Assembly (NCBI GenBank): GCA_035690485.1
Contig: DASSKL010000060.1
Span: 1-64,000, forward strand
Length of the DNA: 64,000 nt
Source: Mycobacteriales bacterium
GTDB lineage: Bacteria; Actinomycetota; Actinomycetes; JAFAQI01; DASSKL01
Direction: 5' to 3'
The notes under the pieces are model-generated. The model saw only the letters and a list, made by a program, of their open reading frames with translations. It was not told where the DNA came from and searched no databases. Every line of letters begins with the position of its first letter. Position 1 is the stretch's first letter. Shown piece by piece: positions 35,045-42,824 of the stretch. The position numbers were made by a program, and so were the translations under genes.

Positions 35045-35463
35045 GAGAGCAGACGCTGCCTGATGTGCCACTCCTCCTCGGCGGCGCGGGACTCCGCCTC
35101 GCGGTCCTCGATCTCGGCGTCGATCTCGTCGGAATACGCCGCGTAGTAGCGCAGCGCCGTCTCGATTCGCGCGGCAGGCAGGTCGAGCCTCTCGGCGATC
35201 GCCGTCACCGCCCGTGCCCCTCGCGGGTCGATCTCCTTCGCGACGGTGACGACTTCCCAGATGTCAGGGCCCAGGGCAAGGGCTGCCCGTCGCCCAGCGG
35301 GGCCGTCTTTGAACACGACGCCGGGATGCTCGGCCATCCGCAGTCCCTCATCGACCAGCAGCTGGGCCAGTCCGGACGGTGTCGCTCCGGGCACCGTCTG
35401 CGCCCTGCGCCGCAGTCGATCCAGCACGGCACTATCGAATCTGATCGACAGCGGCGTACTCAT
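35041..35463 (-). CDS. Ribbon-helix-helix antitoxin with DUF433-like C-terminal region
   Basis: 140 residues. The start LSIRFDSAVLDRLRRRAQTVPGATPSGLAQLLVDEGLRM is an RHH DNA-binding domain. The next part, HPGVVFKDGPAGRRAALALGPDIWEVV, resembles the DUF433-type antitoxin segment that pairs with DUF5615 toxins. A charged helical tail ends the protein. It lies directly upstream of, and is coupled to, the toxin gene, and has a striking palindrome before its ATG. Confidence 0.82.
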   Translation of the reverse strand: MSTPLSIRFDSAVLDRLRRRAQTVPGATPSGLAQLLVDEGLRMAEHPGVVFKDGPAGRRAALALGPDIWEVVTVAKEIDPRGARAVTAIAERLDLPAARIETALRYYAAYSDEIDAEIEDREAESRAAEEEWHIRQRLLS

Positions 35464-35489
35464 GTAGCAATTGTAGCGCGCGCGCTACA
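35463..35489. promoter_or_regulatory. Palindromic operator of the toxin-antitoxin pair
   Basis: TGTAGCGCGCGCGCTACA (35472-35489) is a perfect 18-base palindrome 9 bases upstream of the antitoxin ATG. A further TGTAGC at 35463-35468 makes three half sites with 9- and 12-base steps. This layout suits cooperative binding by RHH dimers and conditional autorepression. Confidence 0.65.
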
Positions 35490-35739
35490 CAGGCCAATTC
35501 GCAAGGTTGGCAAGATCCGCAAGCGCCGATCCGAGGCTGGACCGCCTACAGCTTCGCCTTGCATGCTTGGCCGGTTGCGAGAAACGGAGAGGCAGGTCAT
35601 GGCCGAGAGCATCAACCGCGGTTTTGCGCGACGGCTCCGCGAGGAGAGTGAGCGGTCCAAGGACTCGCCCTATCCGGCGGGAACGAGTGGCAGTCGCCCC
35701 AATAGAGATCGGACCTCGGTCCCAGCCGAGACAACCTCG

Positions 35740-36702
35740 TCACGCAACCGCGTTGATGTACGTGCCGACCAGGACGAGGAACGAGAAGGCGACACCGGCG
35801 ATCCACCCCAGTGCCAGCAGTCGCAACCGGCGCAGCCGGGCGCCAGCAACACCGACCAGTAACGCTGCCGCGAACACGGCCACCCAGACCGCGGTGTGAT
35901 GCGTGTGGGTGATGCCTTCCCCAACCGCGACGACTGCAACGACCGCGGCAAGGAACATCGCCAGACCGAGCATTGTGTACTCGTACAGCGAAGGAGGCAC
36001 CTGTTCGCTCTCCGCGTCGCGCACGTCCCGCCTGCGCACGTGCTTGTCCAGCTCTTGCCATACCTGGCTCGTCACGCTGTCGGCAAGTCCCTCTTGGGCC
36101 AAGGATCTGCGCCACTCATCGGCGGCGTGTCCGTGCAGCACCGCTGCATCGCCGCATCGAGTGCGGTCGGCGCCGGTGGCATCCGGGGCGCCCCAAAGAA
36201 TCACGACTGGGTGCACGGTCTCTACGCCGTAGCTCTTCAACCACAGCCAGAGATCGTGGGCGTTGTCGGTGGCCTGCTGCGCCGCTTTGATGACTCGTCC
36301 GCCTGGACCTGAAATCTCCCAGGGGTCAGCGCCCCATTTGGTCTCGACGGCATAGACGCCGCCAGGCCCGATTAGGACGTGGTCGATATCGCGTTGCTTC
36401 AGCATGACGTGGTTGAGCACCCGCCACCCGCGTCGCCGCAGCTTCCGCAGCTCAGAGGCCGTCCACTGCTCAGCCAGATCGCCCATCATGGTCGACGCCG
36501 TCCCGGTCGCCTGCGCTACCCAGAACGCGACCGCGCCCAGGTCACCCGCTACGACCAGCCCGGCGCAGAAGGCCCGAAACTGACCGTCCGGCATGAACCA
36601 GAGTGCCAGCGAGCCAAGGGCTAGCGGCAGACTCGCCATAAGCGCCAGGTAGCGCCAGTGGTTGCGTGCTGTGCTCCCGCTGCAACCAGGAAAAGGGAGC
36701 AC
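35740..36702 (-). CDS. Membrane protein with NERD (nuclease-related) domain
   Basis: 320 residues from GTG 36702; ATG 36639 (residue 22) is also possible and neither has a clear ribosome binding site. Two N-terminal TMs (about 17-35, 46-64) precede a NERD domain: MGDLAEQWTASELRKLRRRGWRVLNHV, then the PD-(D/E)xK-like core RDIDHVLIGPGGVYAVETKW with D107, E120 and K122. Three TMs close the protein (about 245-318). The nuclease core would face the cytoplasm. Divergent from the PLD-helicase gene with 92 bases between. DNA cleavage is inferred from the motif only. Confidence 0.82.
   Translation of the reverse strand: MLPFPGCSGSTARNHWRYLALMASLPLALGSLALWFMPDGQFRAFCAGLVVAGDLGAVAFWVAQATGTASTMMGDLAEQWTASELRKLRRRGWRVLNHVMLKQRDIDHVLIGPGGVYAVETKWGADPWEISGPGGRVIKAAQQATDNAHDLWLWLKSYGVETVHPVVILWGAPDATGADRTRCGDAAVLHGHAADEWRRSLAQEGLADSVTSQVWQELDKHVRRRDVRDAESEQVPPSLYEYTMLGLAMFLAAVVAVVAVGEGITHTHHTAVWVAVFAAALLVGVAGARLRRLRLLALGWIAGVAFSFLVLVGTYINAVA
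36671..36702. repeat. Inverted repeat at the 5' end of the NERD gene
   Basis: GTGCTCCC (36671-36678) and GGGAGCAC (36695-36702) are perfect 8-base arms around 16 bases. They lie over the first codons of the longest reading of the NERD gene, next to the divergent helicase promoter region. It may be an operator if translation really starts at ATG 36639. Confidence 0.4.
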
Positions 36703-36794
36703 GGCTCTAGTCGGCGTGCGTAGGGTCGTGGGGCCAGCATTTCGATTCGGCCGACTTCGCTCGTCAGAATGACCAGCGTGCGAAGCTCGACCGC

Positions 36795-39700
36795 GTGACC
36801 GACCCTCTGGCCGAAGGCGTGTACGAGTCGCTTCGAACCTCGGGTTTGGAAGGCGCCCTCGCGCTCGTCCGCGACCTCGAGCCGAGATTCGCCCCGGTTG
36901 ATCCGGCGGACGCTCCCGACGTCCTCGCTCGCCACGTGGCTCGGGCAGTACGCCGGCTGCTCGCTGACGAGCGCGACGAGGGGAAGCAGGCGGCGATCAT
37001 CAACGAGTTGATGGACGTCGTGCACGCGCCCGACGAGCGGCTTGTCGATGGCCTCGAGCAACTGGTCCTCCTCACCCGGGCCATCGCCCCGGGCGTGTAC
37101 GAGTTACAGCGGCCAGCAACCCCGCTGTCGTCCGCGGCCCTGCTCACCAACGGGCCGGACGAGCCCACCCTCGGCTCGGAACTAAGGGCGGAGCTGTCCA
37201 GCGCGGACCGGGTTGACCTGCTGTGCGCCTTCATCCGCTGGCACGGGCTACGCGTCTTGGAGGAGCCGCTACTCCGGCTGCGTGACCGCGGCGTCCGCCT
37301 GCGGGTCATCACCACGACCTACGTCGGTGCGACCGAGCGGCGGGCTATCGACGAGCTCGTCCGACGCTTCGGCGCCGACGTACGCATCACCTACGAGACC
37401 CAGTCCACCCGCCTTCACGCCAAGGCATGGCTGCTGCGGCGCAATTCCGGTTTCGACACCGCGTTCGTCGGCAGCTCCAACCTGTCGAGGTCGGCGCTCG
37501 TCGACGGCTTGGAGTGGAACGTTCGGTTGTCGGGTGTCGCGACGCCGGAACTGCTGCGAAAGTTCGCCGCGACGTTCGACACCTACTGGGCTGATCCGGC
37601 GTTTGTGCGGTACGACCCGGCCAGCGACGCGGACCGGCTCGATGACGCGCTGGCGCGTGCCGGTTCCCGAGGCGCCTCGTCCGCCGACATCACGCTGTCC
37701 GGTCTGGAGGTCCGCCCCCTGCCCCACCAGACCGAGATCCTCGAGGCACTCGAGGCCGAGCGGGAGATCCATCACCGGCACCGCAACCTTGTCGTCGCGG
37801 CAACGGGCACCGGCAAGACGGTCGTCGCCGCGCTGGACTATCGACGGCTTCGGGAGCAGCGGGACGGCCAGGCGCGTCTGCTGTTCGTCGCCCACCGGCA
37901 AGAGATCCTGCAGCAGTCGCTTCGGATGTACCGGGAAGTGCTCGCGGACGGCGCATTCGGCGAGCTGTACGTCGCGGGCAACCGGCCCGAGCGGTGGAGC
38001 CACGTCTTCGCCAGCGTTCAGTCGCTCGCCTCGTACGGCGTCGACCGGATTGAGCCGAACCACTTCGACGTCGTGGTCATCGACGAGTTCCACCATGCGG
38101 AAGCACCTACCTACCGCCGTCTGCTCGACCACCTTCAGCCGGCGGAGCTACTCGGCTTGACGGCCACGCCCGAACGCGCCGACGGTGTCGACGTCCGCTC
38201 GTTCTTCGACAACCGTGCCGCCTACGAGCTGCGGCTCTGGGACGCCCTCGCGGCGGACCTGCTGGTGCCGTTCCATTACTTCGGCGTCGCAGACGATGTC
38301 GATCTGAGCGGCATCGAGTGGAAGCGCGGGCAGTACGACGTCTCACTTCTCGACCGGGTCTACACCGGCAACGACGCCCGAGCCGCGAAGGTGCTGCGGA
38401 CCCTTCGGGACAAGGTCACCGACGTCGGCACCATGCGTGCTCTTGGCTTCTGCGTGTCCATCGCGCACGCCGGGTACATGGCCGAGGTCTTCCGCCGAGC
38501 AGGCATCCCGGCGCTTGCAGTGTCCGGCGACACCGCGAACACCGCCCGCGCGGACGCGCTTCGCCAGCTGCGACAGCGAGAGGTGAACTGCCTGTTCGCC
38601 GCCGATCTGTTCAACGAGGGACTCGACGTCTCTGAGGTCGACACGGTTCTCTTCCTACGGCCGACGCAGAGCGCGACGATCTTCCTGCAGCAGCTCGGCC
38701 GCGGGCTGCGGCGGGCTCCTGGCAAGGCCGTGCTCACCGCGCTGGACTTCATCGGCCAGCATCGGCGCGAGTTCCGCTTCGACGTCCGCTACCGGCCACT
38801 GACCGGCTCCACCCGTAAGGGTCTGGAACGGCAGATCGAGACCGGCTTCCCCTTCCTGCCCTCCGGCTCGCAGCTGATCCTCGACCGGGTAGCCCAGCAG
38901 ATCGTCCTCGACAACGTGCGTCGGCAATTGCGCCTCACCCGCAAGCAGCTCGTCGCCGACCTGCGCTCCTACGGTGACCTCAGCCTTGCCCAGTACCTGG
39001 GTGAGTCCGGCCGCGATCTCGCGGACGTCTACCGCGGCAACGGCTCATGGACCGGGCTACGACGTGACGCGTCCCTACCGACGCTACCGCCGGGGCCGGA
39101 CGACGAAGCGCTCCTGCGCCGGGTCTCCTCGCTCGCCCACGTGGATGACCCGGAACGGGCCGACCTCTACTCCACCCTCGCCGAGCCGGCGGGCCCGGAC
39201 TACCAAGAACTCGATGAACGCCAGCAGCGGCTCGCGCGGATGCTCTTCTTCACGCTGTGGCCCAACCGAGGCGGCTTCACGTCGTACGCCGACGGCCTCG
39301 CCCACCTTCGGCGCCACCCGGCCGTCTGCGCCGAGCTGCGAGAGCTGATCGCGCTCGGGGTCGACCGCTCTCGGCACACACCACGGTCACTCGGCCAGGG
39401 CCTGCAGCACGTGCCCCTGCTCAGCCACGCGCACTACCGCCGCGAGGAGGCCCTCGCTGCGCTCGGCTGGGCCAACCTCGAACGATCGGCCCGCGGCAAC
39501 ATCACCGGGGTCGCCTGGGCCGAAGAGACCCAGACCGACGCGTTGCTGATCAACCTGCGCAAGACCGAGCACGAGTTTTCGCCGACCACGATGTACCGCG
39601 ACTACGCCATTAGCCCGGAGCTGTTCCACTGGGAATCCCAGAACGCCACCTCCACGACTTCCGAGGCTGGCCGGCGGTACCTGGGGCAAGCAGGTCGCCG

Positions 39701-39884
39701 GACCCACGTCGTGCTCTTCGTCCGCGAGTCACCCACCGACGATCTCGGCGCGGCACCGTTCCTGTGCCTCGGCCAAGCCACGTACGTCGACCACCGCGGC
39801 GAGCGACCGATCGCGATCACCTGGCACCTCGACCGCCCGATGCCGGCGGACACATTCCGCGTAGCCAGCGTTGTGGCGTCCTGA
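36795..39884 (+). CDS. PLD-like nuclease / superfamily 2 helicase / DUF3427 fusion protein
   Basis: 1029 residues. Residues about 115-275 form a phospholipase-D-like domain with H208-A-K210 and GSSNLSRSAL (226-235), lacking the Asp of a full HxKxxxxD. A DEAD/DEAH helicase core follows: Q-like LPHQTEILEALE, Walker A ATGTGKT (336-342), DEFHH (430-434), TATPER (456-461), and the motif VI region LQQLGRGLRR near 628-637. Residues about 740-1029 are the DUF3427 region, ending in an LCLGQATYVDHRGERPIAITW strand set. Single-gene versions occur in mobile and defence islands; nucleic-acid remodelling with cleavage is inferred. GTG start without a clear ribosome binding site. Confidence 0.88.
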   Translation: MTDPLAEGVYESLRTSGLEGALALVRDLEPRFAPVDPADAPDVLARHVARAVRRLLADERDEGKQAAIINELMDVVHAPDERLVDGLEQLVLLTRAIAPGVYELQRPATPLSSAALLTNGPDEPTLGSELRAELSSADRVDLLCAFIRWHGLRVLEEPLLRLRDRGVRLRVITTTYVGATERRAIDELVRRFGADVRITYETQSTRLHAKAWLLRRNSGFDTAFVGSSNLSRSALVDGLEWNVRLSGVATPELLRKFAATFDTYWADPAFVRYDPASDADRLDDALARAGSRGASSADITLSGLEVRPLPHQTEILEALEAEREIHHRHRNLVVAATGTGKTVVAALDYRRLREQRDGQARLLFVAHRQEILQQSLRMYREVLADGAFGELYVAGNRPERWSHVFASVQSLASYGVDRIEPNHFDVVVIDEFHHAEAPTYRRLLDHLQPAELLGLTATPERADGVDVRSFFDNRAAYELRLWDALAADLLVPFHYFGVADDVDLSGIEWKRGQYDVSLLDRVYTGNDARAAKVLRTLRDKVTDVGTMRALGFCVSIAHAGYMAEVFRRAGIPALAVSGDTANTARADALRQLRQREVNCLFAADLFNEGLDVSEVDTVLFLRPTQSATIFLQQLGRGLRRAPGKAVLTALDFIGQHRREFRFDVRYRPLTGSTRKGLERQIETGFPFLPSGSQLILDRVAQQIVLDNVRRQLRLTRKQLVADLRSYGDLSLAQYLGESGRDLADVYRGNGSWTGLRRDASLPTLPPGPDDEALLRRVSSLAHVDDPERADLYSTLAEPAGPDYQELDERQQRLARMLFFTLWPNRGGFTSYADGLAHLRRHPAVCAELRELIALGVDRSRHTPRSLGQGLQHVPLLSHAHYRREEALAALGWANLERSARGNITGVAWAEETQTDALLINLRKTEHEFSPTTMYRDYAISPELFHWESQNATSTTSEAGRRYLGQAGRRTHVVLFVRESPTDDLGAAPFLCLGQATYVDHRGERPIAITWHLDRPMPADTFRVASVVAS

Positions 39885-39938
39885 CCCGGCTGACCGTCCC
39901 GCGTTCGATGAGTGCATGGTGCGCTAACTGACAATATG

Positions 39939-39983
39939 CACCTCCTTATTGGAGGTTCTGGGTTAACCTCTAATAAGGAGGTG
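39939..39983 (+). promoter_or_regulatory. 19-bp hairpin sequestering the Fic ribosome binding site
   Basis: The arms 39939-39957 and 39965-39983 pair at all 19 positions as RNA (18 Watson-Crick pairs plus one G-U at 39951/39971) with a 7-base loop CTGGGTT. The right arm contains the Shine-Dalgarno AAGGAGGTG of the fic gene; the left arm contains its exact complement CACCTCCTT. As DNA it is also a dyad that could be an operator. See the findings. Confidence 0.7.
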
Positions 39984-39986
39984 GAC

Positions 39987-41267
39987 TTGTCGAAGCTTCT
40001 GCGTCGTCGCTGGCCGAGTGAGATGGCCGGCACCGGCGTCCCGCGGCGCGACCGCCGGTCATGCGACTACGAAGCGTACGTGCCGGACTCCTTGCTCGTC
40101 CGTCACTTTGTCTTCGACGGCGCGGTGGCCGCCGATCTGGCAGACGCCGAAGCCGCAATCTCCCGCCTGAACATTGACGCGGTGGCGCTAATGGACACGG
40201 AGGCCCTCGCCCGAATCTTGCTCCGCGCCGAGGCGGTCGCCTCCTCACGAATAGAGGGGCTCGAGGTCGGACCGCGACGCCTGCTGCATGCGGAGGCCGC
40301 ACGGCGCGGGCACGACCCATCAGCCGATGTCACCGCGGCCGAGGTGCTCGGGAACATCGACGCGATGGTGCACGCTCTCGACGCGGTCTCCGAGCAGGAC
40401 CCGATCACTGTCGATCTGCTCCTCGAAGTCCATCGGCGGCTACTCGCGGACACCAGCATCCGTGAACACGGCGGACGCTTTCGTAACGAGCAGAACTGGA
40501 TCGGGGGAAGCTCCTACAACCCGTGTTCCGCCGCGTTTGTGCCTCCTCCGCACGAACTCGTCCGCGATCTCATGGACGACCTCTGCGCGTTCTGCGACAC
40601 CGACGACCTTCCAGCCGTCGCGCAGGCCGCGATCGCTCACGCCCAGTTCGAAACGATTCATCCATTCGTCGACGGCAACGGGCGCACGGGACGCGCGCTC
40701 ATCCACCTCGTGCTGCGTCGACGTGGATTAGCACCACGGGTGCTGCCGCCAGTGTCCTTGGTCCTTGCCACGCGGGCCACCAGCTACATCGCCGGGTTGA
40801 CCGCGTTCCGCTATGTAGGGCCGCCGACCGGGACGCAGGCACGCGAGGGTCTGAATGAGTGGGTCGGAGAGTTCGCGGCTGCCTGCACCCGTGCAGTTGA
40901 AGATGCATTCGCCTTCGAGGCCAAGACGACAGAGCTCGAGCAGCAGTGGCGCGCTCAGTTGTCTCCCGTTCGTGCGAACTCAGCCCTTGACCTATTACTC
41001 CGAGCCCTACCCGGCGCACCGGTCATCACCGTCGAAAGCGCCGCTGCGCTCATCGGGCGCACGTACAAGCCCGCTAACGACGCCATCCAGCGCATGGTGG
41101 AGGCCGGCGTTCTACGTCAGGTGACTATCGGTCGGCGCAATCGGGCGTTCGAAGCGCCTGAAGTGATTGCGGCATTCACGGACCTGGAGCGACAGCTCGC
41201 CAGTCCGGAAGGCAACACGCGAACGAGCAAGCCCAGCCGTCCGGTACCTGCTCGCCGTCGGACATGA
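39987..41267 (+). CDS. Fic domain protein (class II, AMPylator type)
   Basis: 426 residues from TTG 39987, chosen because AAGGAGGTG ends 3 bases before it. The catalytic motif HPFVDGNGRTGR is complete at 225-236, and the autoinhibitory helix SSRIEG sits N-terminal at 86-91, making it class II. The N-terminal region is a Fic_N-like helical domain; the C-terminal 90 residues (SPVRANSALDLLLRALPGAP, then VESAAALIGRTYKPANDAIQRMVEAGVLRQV) form a winged helix that may bind DNA. Fic enzymes transfer AMP (or related groups) from ATP to Ser/Thr/Tyr hydroxyls. Lies 102 bases after the helicase gene on the same strand. Confidence 0.9.
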   Translation: MSKLLRRRWPSEMAGTGVPRRDRRSCDYEAYVPDSLLVRHFVFDGAVAADLADAEAAISRLNIDAVALMDTEALARILLRAEAVASSRIEGLEVGPRRLLHAEAARRGHDPSADVTAAEVLGNIDAMVHALDAVSEQDPITVDLLLEVHRRLLADTSIREHGGRFRNEQNWIGGSSYNPCSAAFVPPPHELVRDLMDDLCAFCDTDDLPAVAQAAIAHAQFETIHPFVDGNGRTGRALIHLVLRRRGLAPRVLPPVSLVLATRATSYIAGLTAFRYVGPPTGTQAREGLNEWVGEFAAACTRAVEDAFAFEAKTTELEQQWRAQLSPVRANSALDLLLRALPGAPVITVESAAALIGRTYKPANDAIQRMVEAGVLRQVTIGRRNRAFEAPEVIAAFTDLERQLASPEGNTRTSKPSRPVPARRRT

Positions 41268-41495
41268 CCTTGCGACTGAACCCTTGCCTCCGCAACTCAC
41301 GGTCAGCATGATCAGGCCGGGCCGGCTGCTTTGGCGAACTGCAACCGAACGCTGCTGTCCGGAAGCCGGCCCCTGACCTCGGCTTCTGGCGCGATCCAGG
41401 AGCGGGCAGAACCGACTTTGGCTCCCCATTTGGGCTCTCGAGCCATGATCAACGATCTTGCCGACATTGTGATCATTCGCTGACCTGCACCAACG

Positions 41496-41571
41496 TGGCG
41501 CGCTCGGAGGGACTCGAACCCCCAACCTTCTGATCCGTAGTCAGATGCTCTATCCGTTGAGCTACGAGCGC
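41496..41571 (-). tRNA. tRNA-Arg (ACG)
   Basis: On the minus strand: acceptor GCGCTCG pairs with CGAGCGC, D stem GCTC/GAGC, anticodon arm TCTGA-CTACGGA-TCAGA with anticodon ACG, T arm GGGGG-TTCGAGT-CCCTC, discriminator G and an encoded CCA. 76 bases. It reads CGU/CGC arginine codons. A degraded integrase gene begins about 106 bases beyond its 5' end. Confidence 0.95.
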
Positions 41572-41676
41572 CAGAATTAAGGCTGTGACCTGCGGGTTTG
41601 CTTGACTACATCCCTTCGGCTCGCGAGCACAGCGCTGGTACAGCAAGTGATTCGGGCCGTGACATCGACTCGAGGT

Positions 41677-41935
41677 ATGACCAGTGTAGGACAGCTCGCG
41701 GAGCTGCTCCCGTCCTGGCAGCGGCGCCTCCGGGCTATGAACCGTGCGCCACGGACCATCGTCAGCTACCTGGAGGCCGGCCGCCAGTTCGTCGACTTCC
41801 TGGCGCGAACCGGAATGCCCGCGACGGCCGGCCGCGATCCGCCGCGAGCACATCGAGGCGTACATCGACGACGTGCTCGCGCGGCACTCACCGTCGACGG
41901 CCGCTAACCGCTACCGCTCCCTGCTGCGGCGCGTT
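41677..41935 (+). pseudogene. Truncated, frameshifted tyrosine recombinase (integrase) N-terminal fragment
   Basis: From ATG 41677 the frame gives TSVGQLAELLPSWQRRLRAM, then NRAPRTIVSYLEAGRQFVDFLARTGMP, an N-terminal core-binding (SAM-like) domain of phage-type integrases. At about 41825 the reading continues only in the +1 frame (AIRREHIEAYIDDVLARHSP, then STAANRYRSLL), and similarity stops near 41935. The catalytic R-H-R-Y domain is gone. It therefore cannot act, and marks an old integration next to tRNA-Arg. Confidence 0.78.
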
Positions 41936-41962
41936 GCATCCGGATGTCCCGTCGATGCTCGG

Positions 41963-42649
41963 CTATGGGCGAGCCGGCATGTGTGCCTCGTTAGGTGCCA
42001 GTGCGCGGTCGGTCTCTTCTCGCCTGGCGGCTTCGTTGGAGGTGCCGGTGACGCGGGCGGCATGGGCGGCCGTGGACAGCAGCCACACGACGAATGTGCC
42101 GACGAACAACCGCTGGGCGAGCCCGAACTGGCTGTTGCCGAGCACGGGGACGAGGAAGAACGTGGTGATACCAAGCGCGGCGAACGCCTTGGTCACGGTT
42201 GCGTGTGCCCGCCATGCCGGTTCACGGCGAAACCGGTAAGCGGCGGTGATCATCGCCACCAGAATGAGCAGGAAGGCGGCCAGCCCAGCCACGTTGTGAA
42301 TGTTGCCGTGCACCGTGGTCTTGGCGCCGGTGCGGTCGGTGTGGAACGCCGCGGAGACGGGACCGGCCAGAACGGAGGCGAGGGCGAGGAGCAGCGGCGT
42401 GACACGCGCGTTGCGACTCGTGCGGTAGATGCTCACGGCGAGCAAGAAGATCCCGACGCCCAGTCCGCAGAACGCGATGATCATGGCGTTGCCGTCGGTT
42501 CCAAGGGCCAGCTCGCTGATCGCCTGCCGGGTGGGGCTGTAGTCGTGTCGCTGGATGAGGTTGAGCACGATCACGATCAGCGGGAACAACGACGTCAGCG
42601 CGACCGCGGCGGTGGCGAGGCCGCGGACGGGTCGGGTGGAGCTGTTCAC
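41963..42649 (-). CDS. DUF998 family integral membrane protein
   Basis: 228 residues from GTG 42649, with GGAGGTG 8 bases upstream. Six TMs: VRGLATAAVALTSLFPLIVIVLNLIQ, the conserved HDYSPTRQAISELALGTDGN loop that marks DUF998, and further helices to about residue 205. Function of the family is unknown. Divergent from the two-component genes, 175 bases away, and may be under their control. Confidence 0.8.
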   Translation of the reverse strand: MNSSTRPVRGLATAAVALTSLFPLIVIVLNLIQRHDYSPTRQAISELALGTDGNAMIIAFCGLGVGIFLLAVSIYRTSRNARVTPLLLALASVLAGPVSAAFHTDRTGAKTTVHGNIHNVAGLAAFLLILVAMITAAYRFRREPAWRAHATVTKAFAALGITTFFLVPVLGNSQFGLAQRLFVGTFVVWLLSTAAHAARVTGTSNEAARREETDRALAPNEAHMPARP

Positions 42650-42749
42650 GAGGGCACCTCCGGGTTGGGAACGGGGGCACGTTAGGCATCGCGGACGGCG
42701 CCGGTCGTCAGCCTTGAGGTGTCTATGGCGGATGACGTCGCCGGCCGGT

Positions 42750-42768
42750 TGTCGTCCCGGAGACGACA
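42750..42768. promoter_or_regulatory. Dyad in the DUF998 / histidine kinase intergenic region
   Basis: TGTCGTC-CCGGA-GACGACA is a perfect 7-base inverted repeat around 5 bases, 57 bases before the kinase GTG and 101 bases from the DUF998 start. A NarL-type response regulator encoded nearby could bind it; a short RNA hairpin is the alternative. Confidence 0.4.
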
Positions 42769-42824
42769 CGGGTCATCTCGAAGGCGGACGTGCGAGGCGG
42801 TTTGGGTCGCTACGGTCGGGGTCC

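Noticed and set aside
35599-35739. Small plus-strand frame beginning MAESINRGFARRLREESERS
   Set aside because: The first 20 residues resemble the start of a regulator, but the frame then runs as noise into the 3' end of the convergent NERD gene. At best a remnant; not enough to call.
41268-41495. Possible attachment-site repeat of the tRNA-Arg 3' end
   Set aside because: I looked for a second copy of the TTCGAGTCCCTC-type segment within the window and found none; attR, if any, is outside.
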